NCBI GenBank assembly: GCA_037783415.1
Contig: JAZGTN010000073.1
Span: 6,696,001 to 6,760,000, forward strand
Source: Leptasterias polaris
Taxonomy: Eukaryota > Echinodermata > Asteroidea > Forcipulatida > Asteriidae
Direction of reading: 5' to 3'
Length of the DNA stretch: 64,000 bases
In this document: positions 1 to 10,299 of the stretch, in pieces
Numbering within the stretch: position 1 is the stretch's first letter
Layout: every line of letters starts with the position of its first letter
Program-made: the position numbers and the translations under genes
Notes under the pieces: model-generated
Databases searched by the model: none
What the model saw: the letters and a program-made list of their open reading frames with translations, nothing else
Told to the model about the DNA's origin: nothing

Positions 1-54
1 AGACACTTTACGGTTAATAATTTGTGGGTGAACGGGAACAATTGGACTATAGTT

Positions 55-330
55 AAGAGTTAAGACTGTAAGCTAATAAGGTGTTTGGGCTGGGGGCTAG
101 GGTCCGGGCTGACCGCTAGGGTTTTGGGCTTTGGGGGTAGGCTCGGCTGGGGGTTAGGGTTTGGGCTGGGGCTATGATTTCGGCTAGGGGCTAGGGTTAG
201 GGGGCTGGGGGCATGATTCGGCTTGATGGGTGTAGGGTTTGGGCTGGGGGCTGGGGTTTGGGCTGACGGCTACGGTTTTTGCAGTATAGTGTAGGGTTTA
301 GGCTGCTGGTTGGGGGCTAGGCCTAGGGTT
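55..330. repeat. Degenerate GGGCT/GGGTT-rich repeat
   Basis: The stretch is built from irregular copies of a roughly 19-20 base G-rich unit made of GGGCT, GGGGGCTAGG and GTTTGGGCT pieces. It is strongly G-rich on + and C-poor. It recalls a decayed telomere-like or subtelomeric minisatellite, but no clean TTAGGG array is present. No gene is supported from position 1 to 840. Confidence 0.75.
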
Positions 331-840
331 TCACACGCATCAGAGTGCATTCACCTTCCGGAAACTTGACATATGATGCCATATCCACCACCCCCCCCTA
401 CTCCTCTTCAAATAGTCTATTGGTGGTTTTTCTCTCCTTTTTTCATATTCAACCAGCCACGTTGGCTCATGATTCTTTGAATGTGACTAAAACCGTCAGT
501 CTCACTCATACTTATTACTTGTCATAGTTTAACCATGAAGGTTTAGAAAGCAAACCCCTCTTTGAGTTTGAAACGTTGAAGTATTCTCGGTTAATAAATG
601 TATTGTAATTTGAGGAAATAGAAACATTATTGCTATACTAACAGTTTACAGTCAAAGAAATGATGTTTCCAATGTAAAAACAGCAACAAAGTGACACACA
701 ATGCCCCCACACAACTCATTACTGTCGTTGTTTCAAGCCTACATCTGTAAACAGAACACAAACATGGCTGCACGGGCGCCGCCATGTTGTATATAAAGGG
801 CGCACCACACTAAATAAACTCCCATAGGAACCAATGCTAA

Positions 841-1285
841 ATGATAAATATTCAAAAATACTCAAAAAATCGTGTAAGTCTCTCAGCCTCTTGAAAACCG
901 ATCAAACATATTTTCGGACGACTGAACTTTAGAATTCTTTTCAATTTTTGCCAGGTCAGCCGTTTGGAATTTTTGCTAACTACCCCAGAAGAAAAAAACG
1001 CGAAAATTTGTTTTTTTCCAAAACCGACTTGCTGCCAGTTTTCGTGAAGCACTTCTCCACTTTCCCGTTCAAATAGGGCCAACTTTAACGCCTAAATTTA
1101 TCAAGTCTCCTCAAAGGTTGAAGCACAGAACCCCCAGGTTGTGATAGATTATTATATTTACACAATCTATTAATTGCATGACCCCCAAAACGTTGTAATT
1201 AAAAATAAGTTGTGGGTTTACAAATTATGATAAGTAGCTTGGCGCATTAATTCTGGCTTATTTGGTGTGGTGCACCCTTAAGTCC
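841..1285. repeat. Dispersed repeat, copy 1
   Basis: The stretch aligns by eye with 29,215-29,700. Both share, in order, an AATACTC-rich start, a CTCTCAGCC/CTTTCAGCC block, a TTTTAGTAGGTTAGCCG-like block, a CAATCTATTA block and a GTTGTGCACCC-like end. The two copies are substantially diverged. The short minus-strand reading frame inside it is not supported as a gene. Confidence 0.5.
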
Positions 1286-1296
1286 CCAGTCAAGTT

Positions 1297-1601
1297 GATA
1301 TTAATTTTATTTAGACTTGAGCGAGTATTTTCTTTTGTGTGTGACTGTATTCGTTTTGATGCGGATGTGGAATTCACCTTGAGATGAGATGTCTTGTCGG
1401 AGTACAACCGACCTATCAAGTCTAATTGCCGTTGGTATTAATTTTTTGATATTAATTTTATGATCATTTAGACTTGAGCGAGTATTTTCTTTTGTGTGTG
1501 ACTGTATTCGTTTTGATGCGGATGTGGAATTCACCTTGAGATGAGATGTCTTGTCGGAGTATAACCGACCTATCAAGTCTAATTGCCGTTGGTTCGAATC
1601 C
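1297..1601. repeat. Tandem duplication (2 x ~143 bp) ending in a B-box-like site
   Basis: Two almost identical copies lie at 1,297-1,436 and 1,448-1,593. Each contains GTCGG and CCGAC flanking a 7-base loop, which looks like a tRNA anticodon arm. The second copy runs into GGTTCGAATCC at 1,591-1,601, a textbook RNA polymerase III B box. No acceptor stem or complete cloverleaf forms, so this is best read as a fragment of a tRNA-derived SINE. Confidence 0.5.
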
Positions 1602-1696
1602 CGGTTTCTGGAAGAAGATCGCGCTTACTTTACTTTAAATGCTTGTCTTAGAGGTAGTGTCATGGATCGTATTTTGTCTACGAGTGCTGATTTATA

Positions 1697-1922
1697 GACC
1701 CATTGCACAACGCGTAGCGCGCATGCACAACGCGTAGCGCGCATACACGCGCGTCTCCTGTGTGTCCGCCATTTTGGGTGACAAGACGTGCACAAAAGGA
1801 TGGTACAGGTGTTAACGCACCAATGTAAACACGTGTACCATCCTTTTGTGCACGTTTTGACACCCACAATGGCGGACAGGAGACGCGCGTGCAAGTGCGC
1901 TGCGCGTTGTAAGATGGGTTGC
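1697..1922. mobile_element. Palindromic MITE/foldback element
   Basis: The left arm (about 1,698-1,810) reads as the reverse complement of the right arm (about 1,836-1,922). The arms share GCGCGTCTCCTG, TCCGCCATT, GTGCACAAAAGGATGGTAC and ACAACGCG blocks. The left arm also holds an internal direct duplication of a CACAACGCGTAGCGCGCAT block. There is no coding capacity. It lies immediately outside the left inverted repeat of the larger transposon and may be a separate insertion or an extended terminal structure. Confidence 0.7.
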
Positions 1923-1923
1923 A

Positions 1924-1965
1924 ATGACGTCACGGTAACCCAGCGTCCGCCATCTTTACGGGCAA
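1924..1965 (+). repeat. Left terminal inverted repeat of the transposon
   Basis: The reverse complement of 1,947-1,965 matches 10,250-10,268 exactly, and the outer block ATGACGTCAC (1,924-1,933) matches the outer block on the right. The spacer between blocks differs (13 against 21 bases). Confidence 0.75.
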
Positions 1966-2169
1966 ACATCGATCGCTAGCTACTAGCATGCAGCACGCGA
2001 ACAGTGTGTAGTTTCTGTTTGCCCCCCTCTTCTGGTGACCTTTCTCTGGTTTTTTCCGGCCGGGTATTCCCCAAAACGTACGGATGTAAACACACTGACA
2101 TGACTGACGACAACGTTACACAGGAAGTAGAGGAAGGACCGGCGTTTTTAAACAAATCTTTTCTGAAAT

Positions 2170-4917
2170 ATGCAAAAAGAAGATAATCCGGTTAAGAAGA
2201 AGCAGGCTGCAAGCAAGCTCAAGGATATTGTATTGAGTTTGAGCTCGACGTTTGACCGTCCAACAAGAGAACGTTATGAAATAAAAAAGAAATTGATTCA
2301 TGGAGTTGACCCATACGAAATTAAGGAAGTGGACTGGTCCTCCGACGTTGTTAGATTGCCAGACATCTCCTATCCAGACATTGTCAACTATCTGGTAAAC
2401 AAACAAAGCTCATACACACTGCAGAAACTGAAAGCATATAAATCACTGGAATCGTACAACTACTTTATTTCTGGATTTGTGAGGGATGTTAGAAACTTCA
2501 AGGTTGCTGCGAATGATTTCATCGTGGTAAAGGCAAAGGTTAGATATTTTTTATAATTGTTTACAATTACATTTATTTCATTTTGTTTTTAATGTAATAA
2601 TAAACCTTGTCAACATTTTCAATGGATGATGGGTATAATCATGAATGGCTGTCTAACGTAGGCCATTAATGATATCAAAAACATATTTAGCAACATCATA
2701 GTACTAGTAAAACCATGGCCACTTAAAAGTGTATGCATGTGCTGTGGATGCATGAACATGTATGCGCAGTCCTCCATCACAAAATTGTTGTTTTGCATGG
2801 CTCATGCGCATAAAATTTGAATGTTATGTTTTGCGTGGTTACTGGGAATCTGATTTACTAAAAATTTCATGAATGTCATGGTACAAAAAGTATTTTTAAA
2901 CCTTGGAGACCAACTAATTTTATGGCGCTGCATGCTTACCGCAAGCAAAAAATTAGTGCTCACTTAAATTAGCGTACATAAAGTTCCACATTTTGTTGAG
3001 TTTTTTTTCTTGTGCACGTACGTGCATTTGCATACTTCACAACTAAGCATACCTTGCTTACACACACTCTGCCAGGGTAGAAATTCATCGCTAACCCAGT
3101 AATAAAAGGGGAATGGTATCCGTAAGCAAAGAACTTACCAGTAAGCAACGCCATGAAATTGGGCTCTGTGCTAGTCCTTAATTTACTCTTCTTAACATTT
3201 TCTTTCTTTCTATAGGCTATTACTGTGAATTGACAAATTAGTCTTTTGTTTTTCCTTTTAATGCTTGCAGGTTCAACATTCACAGAGATTACGAGAGAGC
3301 CCATTGTTGCCTTGGTTAATCTCTCGAAAAGATGGTGAAGTCTTGGCAGCCCATTGCACTTGCATGGCAGGACTTGGTGAAGCCTGCAGTCACATCGGAG
3401 CTCTTCTCTTTGCCATTGAAGCCACAGTGAAACTTAGGAACTCTAAAACTGTAACACAAGAGAAGGCCTACTGGGTTCTACCAACTGCACTTCACAAAGC
3501 TGAGTATAAGGAAGTCAGAGAGATTGACTTTACAAGCTCCAAAACAAAGAAACAGAACACTGACAAAAAAATTGATGAAGCGTGCCATGGTATAATTTCA
3601 CAAGCTCCCAGTAGAGCAGCAGTCACTGCAACATTTCCAGCAATTAAGAGTCAGCATCAATCAGTATCAACCGAATTTCAAACATTATTTGAATCACTCC
3701 ACTCATTGGGTAGTAAACCAGCAATTTTATCTCTTATACCACCATATGCTGATCAATATGTACCCAAATCCCTGACTGACAAATATCCAGTGCTATTGAC
3801 TGAATTACAAAATGATGCTTGCCTAACATTGCCTAAAGAGGAACTACTTCAACATTGTAAAACAATTGCACCTACACTTTCAGTAACAAGGGAAGAATCC
3901 CAACATTTGGAGCAAGCAACAGTAAAGCAGGCAGAATGTAAGCAGTGGCACCAGTTCAGAACAGGGCGAGTAACAGCCTCTCGTTTTAAAGCAGTTTGCA
4001 AAACATCAATAAGCAAGCCTTCACTGAGTCTCATTAACCAAATTTGTTACCCCCAGTCCACCAAGTTTACTTCAGCTGCAACAAAATGGGGATGCCAGCA
4101 TGAACAAGATGGACGGCACATGTATGAAAGTGAGATGGTTCAGCACCACGACAACTTCAATCTTAGAAGTAGTGGGCTGGTGATTAGTCCAGCCATGCCT
4201 TTCCTTGGTGCTTCACCAGATGGCATCACACATTGTGATTGTTGCGGTGATGGATGTCTTGAGGTCAAATGCCCTTATTGCGAGAAATTTCAATCATTTC
4301 AGGGGACTTTAGACAAGAAACACTGCCTAGAAAGAGTTGGTGGTAAACTGCAGCTGAAAAGGTCTCATCATTACTACTATCAAGTACAGTGCCAAGTGCA
4401 TGTATGCCAGAAAGAATTCTGCGATTTTGTAATTTGGACAGAACAAGATTTCCATATAGAGAGAATAGAGCCTGACCATGACTTTTGGATTGATGTGAGC
4501 AGTAAGGCCGAAATGTTCTTTAACAATGTTATATTGTTAGAGTTAGTTGGTCAGTACTTTTCTCGCCCATCACAAGCTCCTCGGTCAACCAATGATAACT
4601 GTATAACTGACTGTCAGCCATCACATGAAGATCAACCTGGAACAAGCACTACACACTGTACAACAGAAATGAACCCGAACAATATTCATAGCGCTGATAC
4701 AAGACCAGTTATTTGTATTTGTAATAAGCGCTATGATCCAACTGATGACTCTGTGATAAGATGTGACAATGTAGATTGTCCATATGTCTGGCTGCACTAT
4801 GAGTGCGTAGATTTAACCTGGAAGCGAATCCCGAAGGGTAAATGGTATTGTCATCAGTGTCGTTTACTTCCCAAATTCCAAAAACCAGCCAAGAAAAGGA
4901 AATTAGCAGAGGAATAA
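2170..4917 (+). CDS. SWIM zinc finger / YqaJ-like nuclease / PHD finger protein (two exons)
   Basis: I model exons at 2,170-2,538 and 3,271-4,917. The donor is AAAG|GTTAGA, the acceptor TGCTTGCAG|GT, and the junction is phase 0, giving 671 aa. A SWIM finger is clear at about residues 151-165 (HCTCMAGLGEACSH, the CxC...CxH pattern). A YqaJ-type PD-(D/E)xK exonuclease/recombinase fold spans about 346-508, with GASPDG and LEVKCPY as active-site blocks. A PHD finger occupies about 603-656 (C-x-C through CHQC), followed by a basic tail. The protein is probably nuclear; SWIM and PHD bind DNA/protein and modified histones, and YqaJ relatives degrade DNA ends. It converges on the THAP transposase within the same inverted repeats, suggesting a transposon accessory nuclease. 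The start is uncertain: an ATG at 2,099 opens a reading frame that stops at 2,186 in another frame. No biochemical function can be proven from sequence. Confidence 0.85.
2539..3270 (+). other. Intron of the YqaJ-domain gene
   Basis: GT...AG intron of 732 bases. It joins ...VVKAK to VQHSQRL in frame, as expected for this protein family. It contains a MITE at about 2,913-3,167. Confidence 0.85.
2913..3167. mobile_element. MITE, 'GGGCTCAATTTCAT' family (copy in YqaJ intron)
   Basis: The left end (AATTTTATGGCGCTGCATGC) and right end (GCAACGCCATGAAATTGGGC) are imperfect inverted repeats. The same termini recur at 40,870-41,055, 42,028-42,220 and 62,757-63,847. There is no coding capacity. Confidence 0.65.
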
Positions 4918-5528
4918 TATTGTGACATGTCATTTTTTAAATAACTGGTGTCACCATATGAGCAATGTGTTAATTTAGGTTGTGATGGTTCTGAAAATAA
5001 AGGTGTTTCAAACATGTAGTTTTGATCTATAGAATAGTTTTCTTTGATCGTCAATAAGATAAAGACTTGATCAGAGCATTCCAATTGAATTGATAGTAAG
5101 TATGCACTTCCCATGTTGTCAGTTGTCACTGATACTTGGCCTACTTGATCTCACCTACATGTACATATGAACAGTTTGTAAATATATTTGTTGCCTATAA
5201 TAATGCAGAATTGGACAATGCAAATTTTTGCAACACTACCATGACTACACATAGTTATTTTGAATTTATTCTACAAGGGCCTTGTTGCAACTAGGACAAT
5301 TCTTACAAGCAACTTGGAAGCAATTAACAGCTACTGAATCTGATGTGCATGCAAGGAATACTTTTGTAGCACAACAGACATTTTGAAAGAGTACTTGATA
5401 TTCACACAAAACACACAATTTGTGAGAAAATTGAAATGTTTTTTCTTCTTGGAGATTTTCAGGACTAGTTTTATTAAGTTGCATGCAAATTGCATTTAAT
5501 TTTACATTTTTGGAGATTATATGTTTTT
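4918..5528. other. 3' flank of the YqaJ-domain gene
   Basis: The stretch is AT-rich with no supported reading frame. AATAAA at about 4,996-5,001 could serve as the polyadenylation signal, about 80 bases after the stop codon. Confidence 0.45.
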
Positions 5529-5756
5529 CAATGGACCCTTCCCATGAAATATTTAAATTGCACATCACGCGTGCGCACTTACACTGCTGGTTGGCAAAAT
5601 GATGGAACATTGCTCCTTTTTGTGTGGGGCTGATGGTGGCGTGACGCAGACGCGCTTGTGCGTCTACTTAGTGCACAACTCTATGGCGTTTGCCAACCAG
5701 CAAGGTCTGTACGCATGCGTGAATGTAATTAGCATATTTCATGGGAAGGGTCTATT
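5529..5756. mobile_element. MITE with ~65-bp inverted repeats
   Basis: The left arm begins ATGGACCCTTCCCATGAAAT and runs to CTGGTTGGCAAA. The right arm is its imperfect reverse complement, from TTTGCCAACCAGC to ATTTCATGGGAAGGGTCTAT. The central 100 bases are GC-rich. It inserted inside the larger transposon. Confidence 0.75.
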
Positions 5757-6540
5757 AAAATATGTCTACTTAATTTATTCAAATAAATAAATATATTAAA
5801 GGTATGATACAGCTTTGGTGATGATCAAAATAATTAAATTTAACAATTTTTGAGATTATATGTTTTTCAATTAAAATGTCTACTTAATATATTCAAATAA
5901 GTAAATATAAGGTATGATGAAGCTTTGGTGGTGGTGATGATAAAAATAATTTGACTGTACATTTTTGGAGATAGTGTGTTGTTTTATTAAAATATATCTA
6001 CTTAATTTATTCAAATAAATAAATATATTAAAGGCACTGTACACATTTGGTAATTACTAAAAATATATATTAGCATAAAAACTTACTTGGTAACGAGCAA
6101 CGGAGAGCTGTTGATAGTATAAAACATTGTGAGAAACGACTCCCTCTGAAGTAACGCAGTTTTTGAGAAAGAGGTAATTTCTCACTAAAATAATAAAAGA
6201 CTTCTGGCCAGCACACTAATTAGTACAACAAAGGTGTTTTTTCTTTCATCATTTTCTTGCAACTTCAATGACCAATTGAGCCCAAATTTTCACAGGCTTG
6301 TTATTTTATGCACATGTTAGGATACACCAAGTGAGAATACTGGTCTTTGACAATTACCAAACATGTTCAGTGCCTTTAAAAGTATGATACAGCTTAGGTG
6401 GTCACCAAAAAAAATTTACTTTACATTTTTGGAGATACTATGTTGTTTTATTAAAATATGTTGACTTAATTTATTCATATAAGTAAATATATGATGAAGC
6501 TTTGGTGATGATCAAAATAATTTTGATAAAATTCAATCTG
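5757..6540. repeat. AT-rich degenerate tandem repeat, interrupted by a MITE
   Basis: Four or more irregular copies of a block made of ATTAAAATATGTCTACTTAA, TTATTCAAATAAATAAATAT, GGTATGATACAGCTTTGGTG and a TTTTTGGAGAT element follow one another. The array is split by the MITE at 6,030-6,378. Confidence 0.65.
6030..6378. mobile_element. MITE, 'AAAGGCACTGTACAC' family, copy 1
   Basis: The termini are AAAGGCACTGTACACATTTG and, on the other side, the reverse complement of AAAGGCACTGAACATGTTTG. An internal block (CAATGACCAATT, then AAATTTTCACAGGCTTGTTA) is shared with the copy at 23,127-23,492. Confidence 0.75.
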
Positions 6541-7598
6541 AAAGTTTACTAAACTTCAAAAGTTGATACTTGTACCAATCCCGGTAAAATGTGCACAAAA
6601 TAATAAATATCTGATAAATTATGGTCTTGGTAAAGTTAGATCATGGGTTGATACAATGAAGGGGTATTAGCCTAAGGGCCATGTCACATGAGGCAATTTA
6701 CAGGCAACCTCAAGATTTCCAGGAAATCTCAAAGAAAACATGTTTACATTTCAATTTCCAATTTTTTTTTTGAGTAATCCTTTGCACACAGTGCAGTTGG
6801 TTATCTGTATAAATAGCCTTTTGTGATATGACCCTGTCAAAGAGAAATTTACAAGAGAATGAAGAGATAAACTTTTCGTTGCCAAAACCTAATATTTGAA
6901 AATATTTAGATGTATGGTGTTTATTTGATGATTAAACCCAGGATCCAAAGAGAAGAGGAAGTATGCTGTTAGTGTCTTAATTTTGTTGACTCCATACCAA
7001 TATTAACTGCAGTGGAATGATGATGATGTTAGGCATTGACAACAAATTAAATAGGCCTATATACATCAAATCATAAATTTATTTTATTATATGGTTAAAG
7101 GAGATAATACATTCACTCTCGACCAATAAACTACCTTTTCAGGGCTTGAATTCGGGCGAAAAATCCACAAGACAGCAGGCTTGACATGTACATGTAGTTC
7201 AAAATGTTTACTGGACGAGAAATGTTTGAACAAGACCAGAATCAGAATGAGAAAAAAACTTCCGAGGTCCTGGCAACATGCACTTTAATTTGAACAATGG
7301 AGCACTAAGACATGTAAAAGAAGATTTATCTCATCTGTCTTTTTGCATATTAAGTATACTTCATTACTCAATATAATTGAAAGGTATTTATCAGACTCAA
7401 AGTCAACATTTGAACACAATTTGTTTCTGTTCAAGATATTACACCATGAGGTACATGTACATGTATTTGTTATTGAAAAACACAAGACCCCAGGACTTGT
7501 CAGGTCTGGAGTTTACTGGCCCAATACTAAAACCACAGGCACAGGGGCTGAGGTCCAGTGTCAAATTCGAGCCCTGCTATTGTTTACTGGAATATAGC
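6541..7598. other. Transposon interior without a gene
   Basis: AT-rich sequence between the two convergent transposon genes. I see no reading frame with recognisable content; the short ORFs on both strands at 7,285-7,628 overlap each other and show no domain. Confidence 0.4.
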
Positions 7599-10097
7599 TT
7601 AGTCAAACGGTATAACAGACTCGCATAAATTAGTCAAGGCACAACAAACTGTTGCAATTTTGTCCACCATTGCAATACCGTCACTGCTACAAAATAGATA
7701 AACAACTGGCAATGTACCTTGCAATATAGTGTATTTGTTTCTGAGAAGTCCAATAACTCGTTCCACGTGTATTCGCAAGTGTGCTATTTTCCGGGTTCTT
7801 TCAACTTCAATAGAATTTAGTTGTGCCTTCCCTCTTGTAAAGTCAGGTATTTTTACACTTGCACACATCAAACCAACACTGTCCTGAATATCAAATCCCC
7901 GATCAGCTAAAACCAAGTCTCCAGGAAGCAATTTGTCCAAAATGTTGCACCTTTCAGTGATATATTTATCACTTGCTCTTCCCCCCCATGCCTTTGACAA
8001 AAATGATATAACACCTTGTGGTGTGATGCCTATAAGAAACTTGATGGTGTTATGATGCTTGTAAGAAGACCATGTGGAAGCACGAGCTTTAAGATTAGAT
8101 GGCCTTTCAATAAACACTTCAAAACAATCAATAATAATTGCAACCTTGAACCCAAAGTATTTCCGAAATTCTATTGGCATTGTCTTTCTAAGATCCTCTC
8201 TTTCAGGCCAAAAAATTAAATTTTTCATCCTGATATGCATCATCTCTATTGTATTTAAAAATATTCTAGAAACAGTTGATTTAGAAACAGAGAACCTGTA
8301 GGCAAGATCTTGCACAGACAAATTAAGCCTTAATTTCATTAATACTAAAATAACCTTCTGGAACTTTGTTAAAACAGACCTTCCGTTTTCATTTATGTGA
8401 GGCTCCAAAAAATGGAAAACTGCCATTAAAACAGTAAATGAGGCCAGTCCAGTGTAATGTTTGACCTTGTGGTCATCATTGAAAGATTCGGGTGTAATTT
8501 GACTGTCCAGGTTTTGCTGTCTCAAGAGTTGATTATCAGTGGTTAGTCTATTTATTTCATCTGTCATTAGCTTTCTCATCTTGGCTTCATCAGGCATCTC
8601 AGGTGATAATTCACTATGCTCTGTAGTAGATATGGAGGATTGTAGACTGCCTGAGAGAAGAAAACTGCAGACACGATGGCTAGCTGCAGGTTCAGTTTTA
8701 TCTTCTTTGGATGATTTCTGTTCTGCATCGATCTTCTTCTTACGGCGACTTACGGCACGTTGGTGTCTTGTTGGACTCGCAAGTGAAGTTTCATAGCCGA
8801 GTTTAATACAAGGTGCCCAATCAGGACTTGTTGAATCATGGAGATAAGATGGCTTGCCTGTTGGAGGAAAAAAAGTATGTATTTTTAATCCGATGATTTG
8901 GGGTTGAACAAAGAAAAAGTGACTGGAGTGGGATTTGAAACAATGACCTCCGGATTAACATGCCAGTGCTTTACCAACTGACCTATCTTCATGTAGCCCT
9001 ACATGTATATGCTGGCGGATTTATTTTAATCCGGCGAGTGAAAAGGGTGGGGGAAGTAGTCGCCCATTTTCAACAAAATACTACGGGTCAGGTTGCGTAC
9101 TGGACAGGCCACTTCCCACCACAAACTCACCAAATTTCACCTACACAGAAATCCTTCCCCCCAAAAAACGTTTACACCACAAACTCACCAAATTTCACCT
9201 ACACAGAAATCCTTCCCCCCAAAAAACGTTTACATTTGTTTTCAATAATAATAATAATTTGGTTTAGATTAATAATAATAATAATTTTAAAAAGATAACC
9301 ACCCAAAATGGGGCCAGCCCCCACCCCCAAGTAAGTTCAAGTTTTAAAACATTATTTTTCAATTAGAGTTATTTAAACCTAGAATGAGATGAACTTCCAA
9401 TGGAAATTTAGCTTCCTAATATGGGGTAATATACATTAAAGTATCAACAACTTTGGATTTGTAATTCATTTAAAATTAATATAATATTATAAATGTTTTA
9501 AATTGATGCTCCTGCTCTTTTCAGCAATTTTTTTAAAGCAAGGTCATGGTGGTGGCCATTTAATTTATTAAACAAAGCCAACATTTACCCCTGTCAAAGT
9601 TACCTTGCTCTATTCTACCTACACAACACCTACTAGCACTCCACTCACTAACTAGTATGACTTTATAGTGTCAGTGAGGTGTTTATTTTTAAAACGTTAT
9701 ACACATGATAGCCACAAGTTCACAAACAACCGGCCGAGTCCAACATTAATGTTTACTTATCGCACAACAATGCGCACGATAATCGAAAATAATTCTGATA
9801 GGCCTACAGTGTATTCCTAAAGTTCAGTATGTAGAGCCTCAATATTCAGTTATTTTGTACATCGAAAACGTACTTTAACTTACCTGAGTGAAAATGATCT
9901 GAGCAAACACTTGAACTGCGGGACGGAACTAGATCGCCTCTTCGGTGAATTCTGGTCAGCCAGAGCTCACGTCTTTTCCGTGAAAGTTCCCTCGTTCCAT
10001 CCCCTTGATTCGTAATTATGGCCGGTATTGAATAAAATGATTTTTTTACACGATTCGATCGGTTCTGACAACCTTTAATGCAGCAAGTGTTTACCAT
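7599..10097 (-). CDS. THAP-domain DDE transposase (two exons)
   Basis: Exon 1 is complement 9,884-10,097 and exon 2 complement 7,599-8,857. The donor is TCAG|GTAAGT and the acceptor CTCCAACAG|GC. The split codon restores a glycine and the frame, giving 490 aa. Exon 1 is a THAP C2CH zinc finger ([14 protein letters not shown]..., later CSDHFHSG), which binds transposon ends. The THAP module ends just after the splice ([12 protein letters not shown]). Residues about 250-270 form a helix-turn-helix ([20 protein letters not shown]). The DDE_4-type catalytic core follows, with candidate acid residues D315 (IIIDCF), D390 (LVLADRGFD) and E437 ([13 protein letters not shown]). It would cut and join the element's DNA in the nucleus. 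No internal stop is seen, so the coding sequence could be functional. The intron carries a SINE and a 57-bp tandem duplication. Confidence 0.88.
8880..9005 (-). mobile_element. tRNA-Asn-like SINE, copy 1
   Basis: On the minus strand an A-box-like CAGTTGGTAAAGCACTGG precedes an anticodon arm with loop ATGTTAA (anticodon GTT) and a B-box-like GTTTCAAATCCC. An AGTCACTTTTTCTTTGTTCA body follows. The same order occurs on + at 55,545-55,640. The acceptor stem is lost, so this is a SINE and not a tRNA gene. Confidence 0.65.
9119..9232. repeat. 57-bp tandem duplication
   Basis: Two identical 57-base copies contain CCACAAACTCACCAAATTTC and end with CCCCCCAAAAAACGTTTACA. The lack of differences implies a recent duplication. 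Confidence 0.85.
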
Positions 10098-10249
10098 GTT
10101 TACGTTTGTGAGGGTTGATGTGTCAGAGGTTAAACTTGTTGACGTTTGGGGTCAATCTTGATAATACAGCTGCATGCGACGGCCTCCTGTGTGTGTGTGT
10201 CCCACGCGTCGATCACACCATCACACGTGTACACGTACACACGGACGAT

Positions 10250-10299
10250 TTGCCCGTAAAGATGGCGGCGGGCCGTTTCTGTGGTTGCTGTGACGTCAT
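10250..10299 (-). repeat. Right terminal inverted repeat of the transposon
   Basis: TTGCCCGTAAAGATGGCGG (10,250-10,268) and GTGACGTCAT (10,290-10,299) are reverse complements of blocks at 1,947-1,965 and 1,924-1,933. It lies about 150 bases upstream of the transposase start, where promoter and end-binding sites are expected. Confidence 0.75.

Larger units (their letters stand above)
8858..9883 (-). other. Intron of the THAP transposase gene
   Basis: Minus-strand intron of 1,026 bases with a consensus GTAAGT donor and a CAACAG acceptor. It contains a tRNA-Asn-like SINE (about 8,880-9,005), a 57-bp x 2 tandem duplication (9,119-9,232) and AAT microsatellite. Confidence 0.85.
1924..10299. mobile_element. 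THAP-DDE/YqaJ DNA transposon (ISL2EU-like candidate)
   Basis: Inverted repeats bound this segment. The left repeat at 1,947-1,965 and the right at 10,250-10,268 are exact reverse complements over 19 bp (right copy TTGCCCGTAAAGATGGCGG). Further out, ATGACGTCAC at 1,924-1,933 pairs with GTGACGTCAT at 10,290-10,299. Inside are two convergent genes, a SWIM-YqaJ-PHD protein (+) and a THAP + DDE transposase (-). From memory, Repbase's ISL2EU/IS4EU superfamily has been described with a YqaJ-type nuclease beside the transposase, so that class fits; I could not verify it. The outermost ends and target-site duplication are unresolved. Internal MITE and SINE insertions suggest an old copy, although both reading frames still look intact. 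Confidence 0.7.

Noticed and set aside
1591..1601. Possible tRNA gene (perfect B box)
   Set aside because: No acceptor stem or D arm; only anticodon-arm-like and B-box pieces, so a SINE remnant is more likely.
2004..2186. Upstream start for the YqaJ-domain protein
   Set aside because: The frame stops at 2,186 and joins the main frame only by assuming a frameshift; kept as an uncertainty in the gene entry.
5266..5610. 114-codon minus-strand frame
   Set aside because: It overlaps the MITE at 5,529-5,756 and has no recognisable domain.
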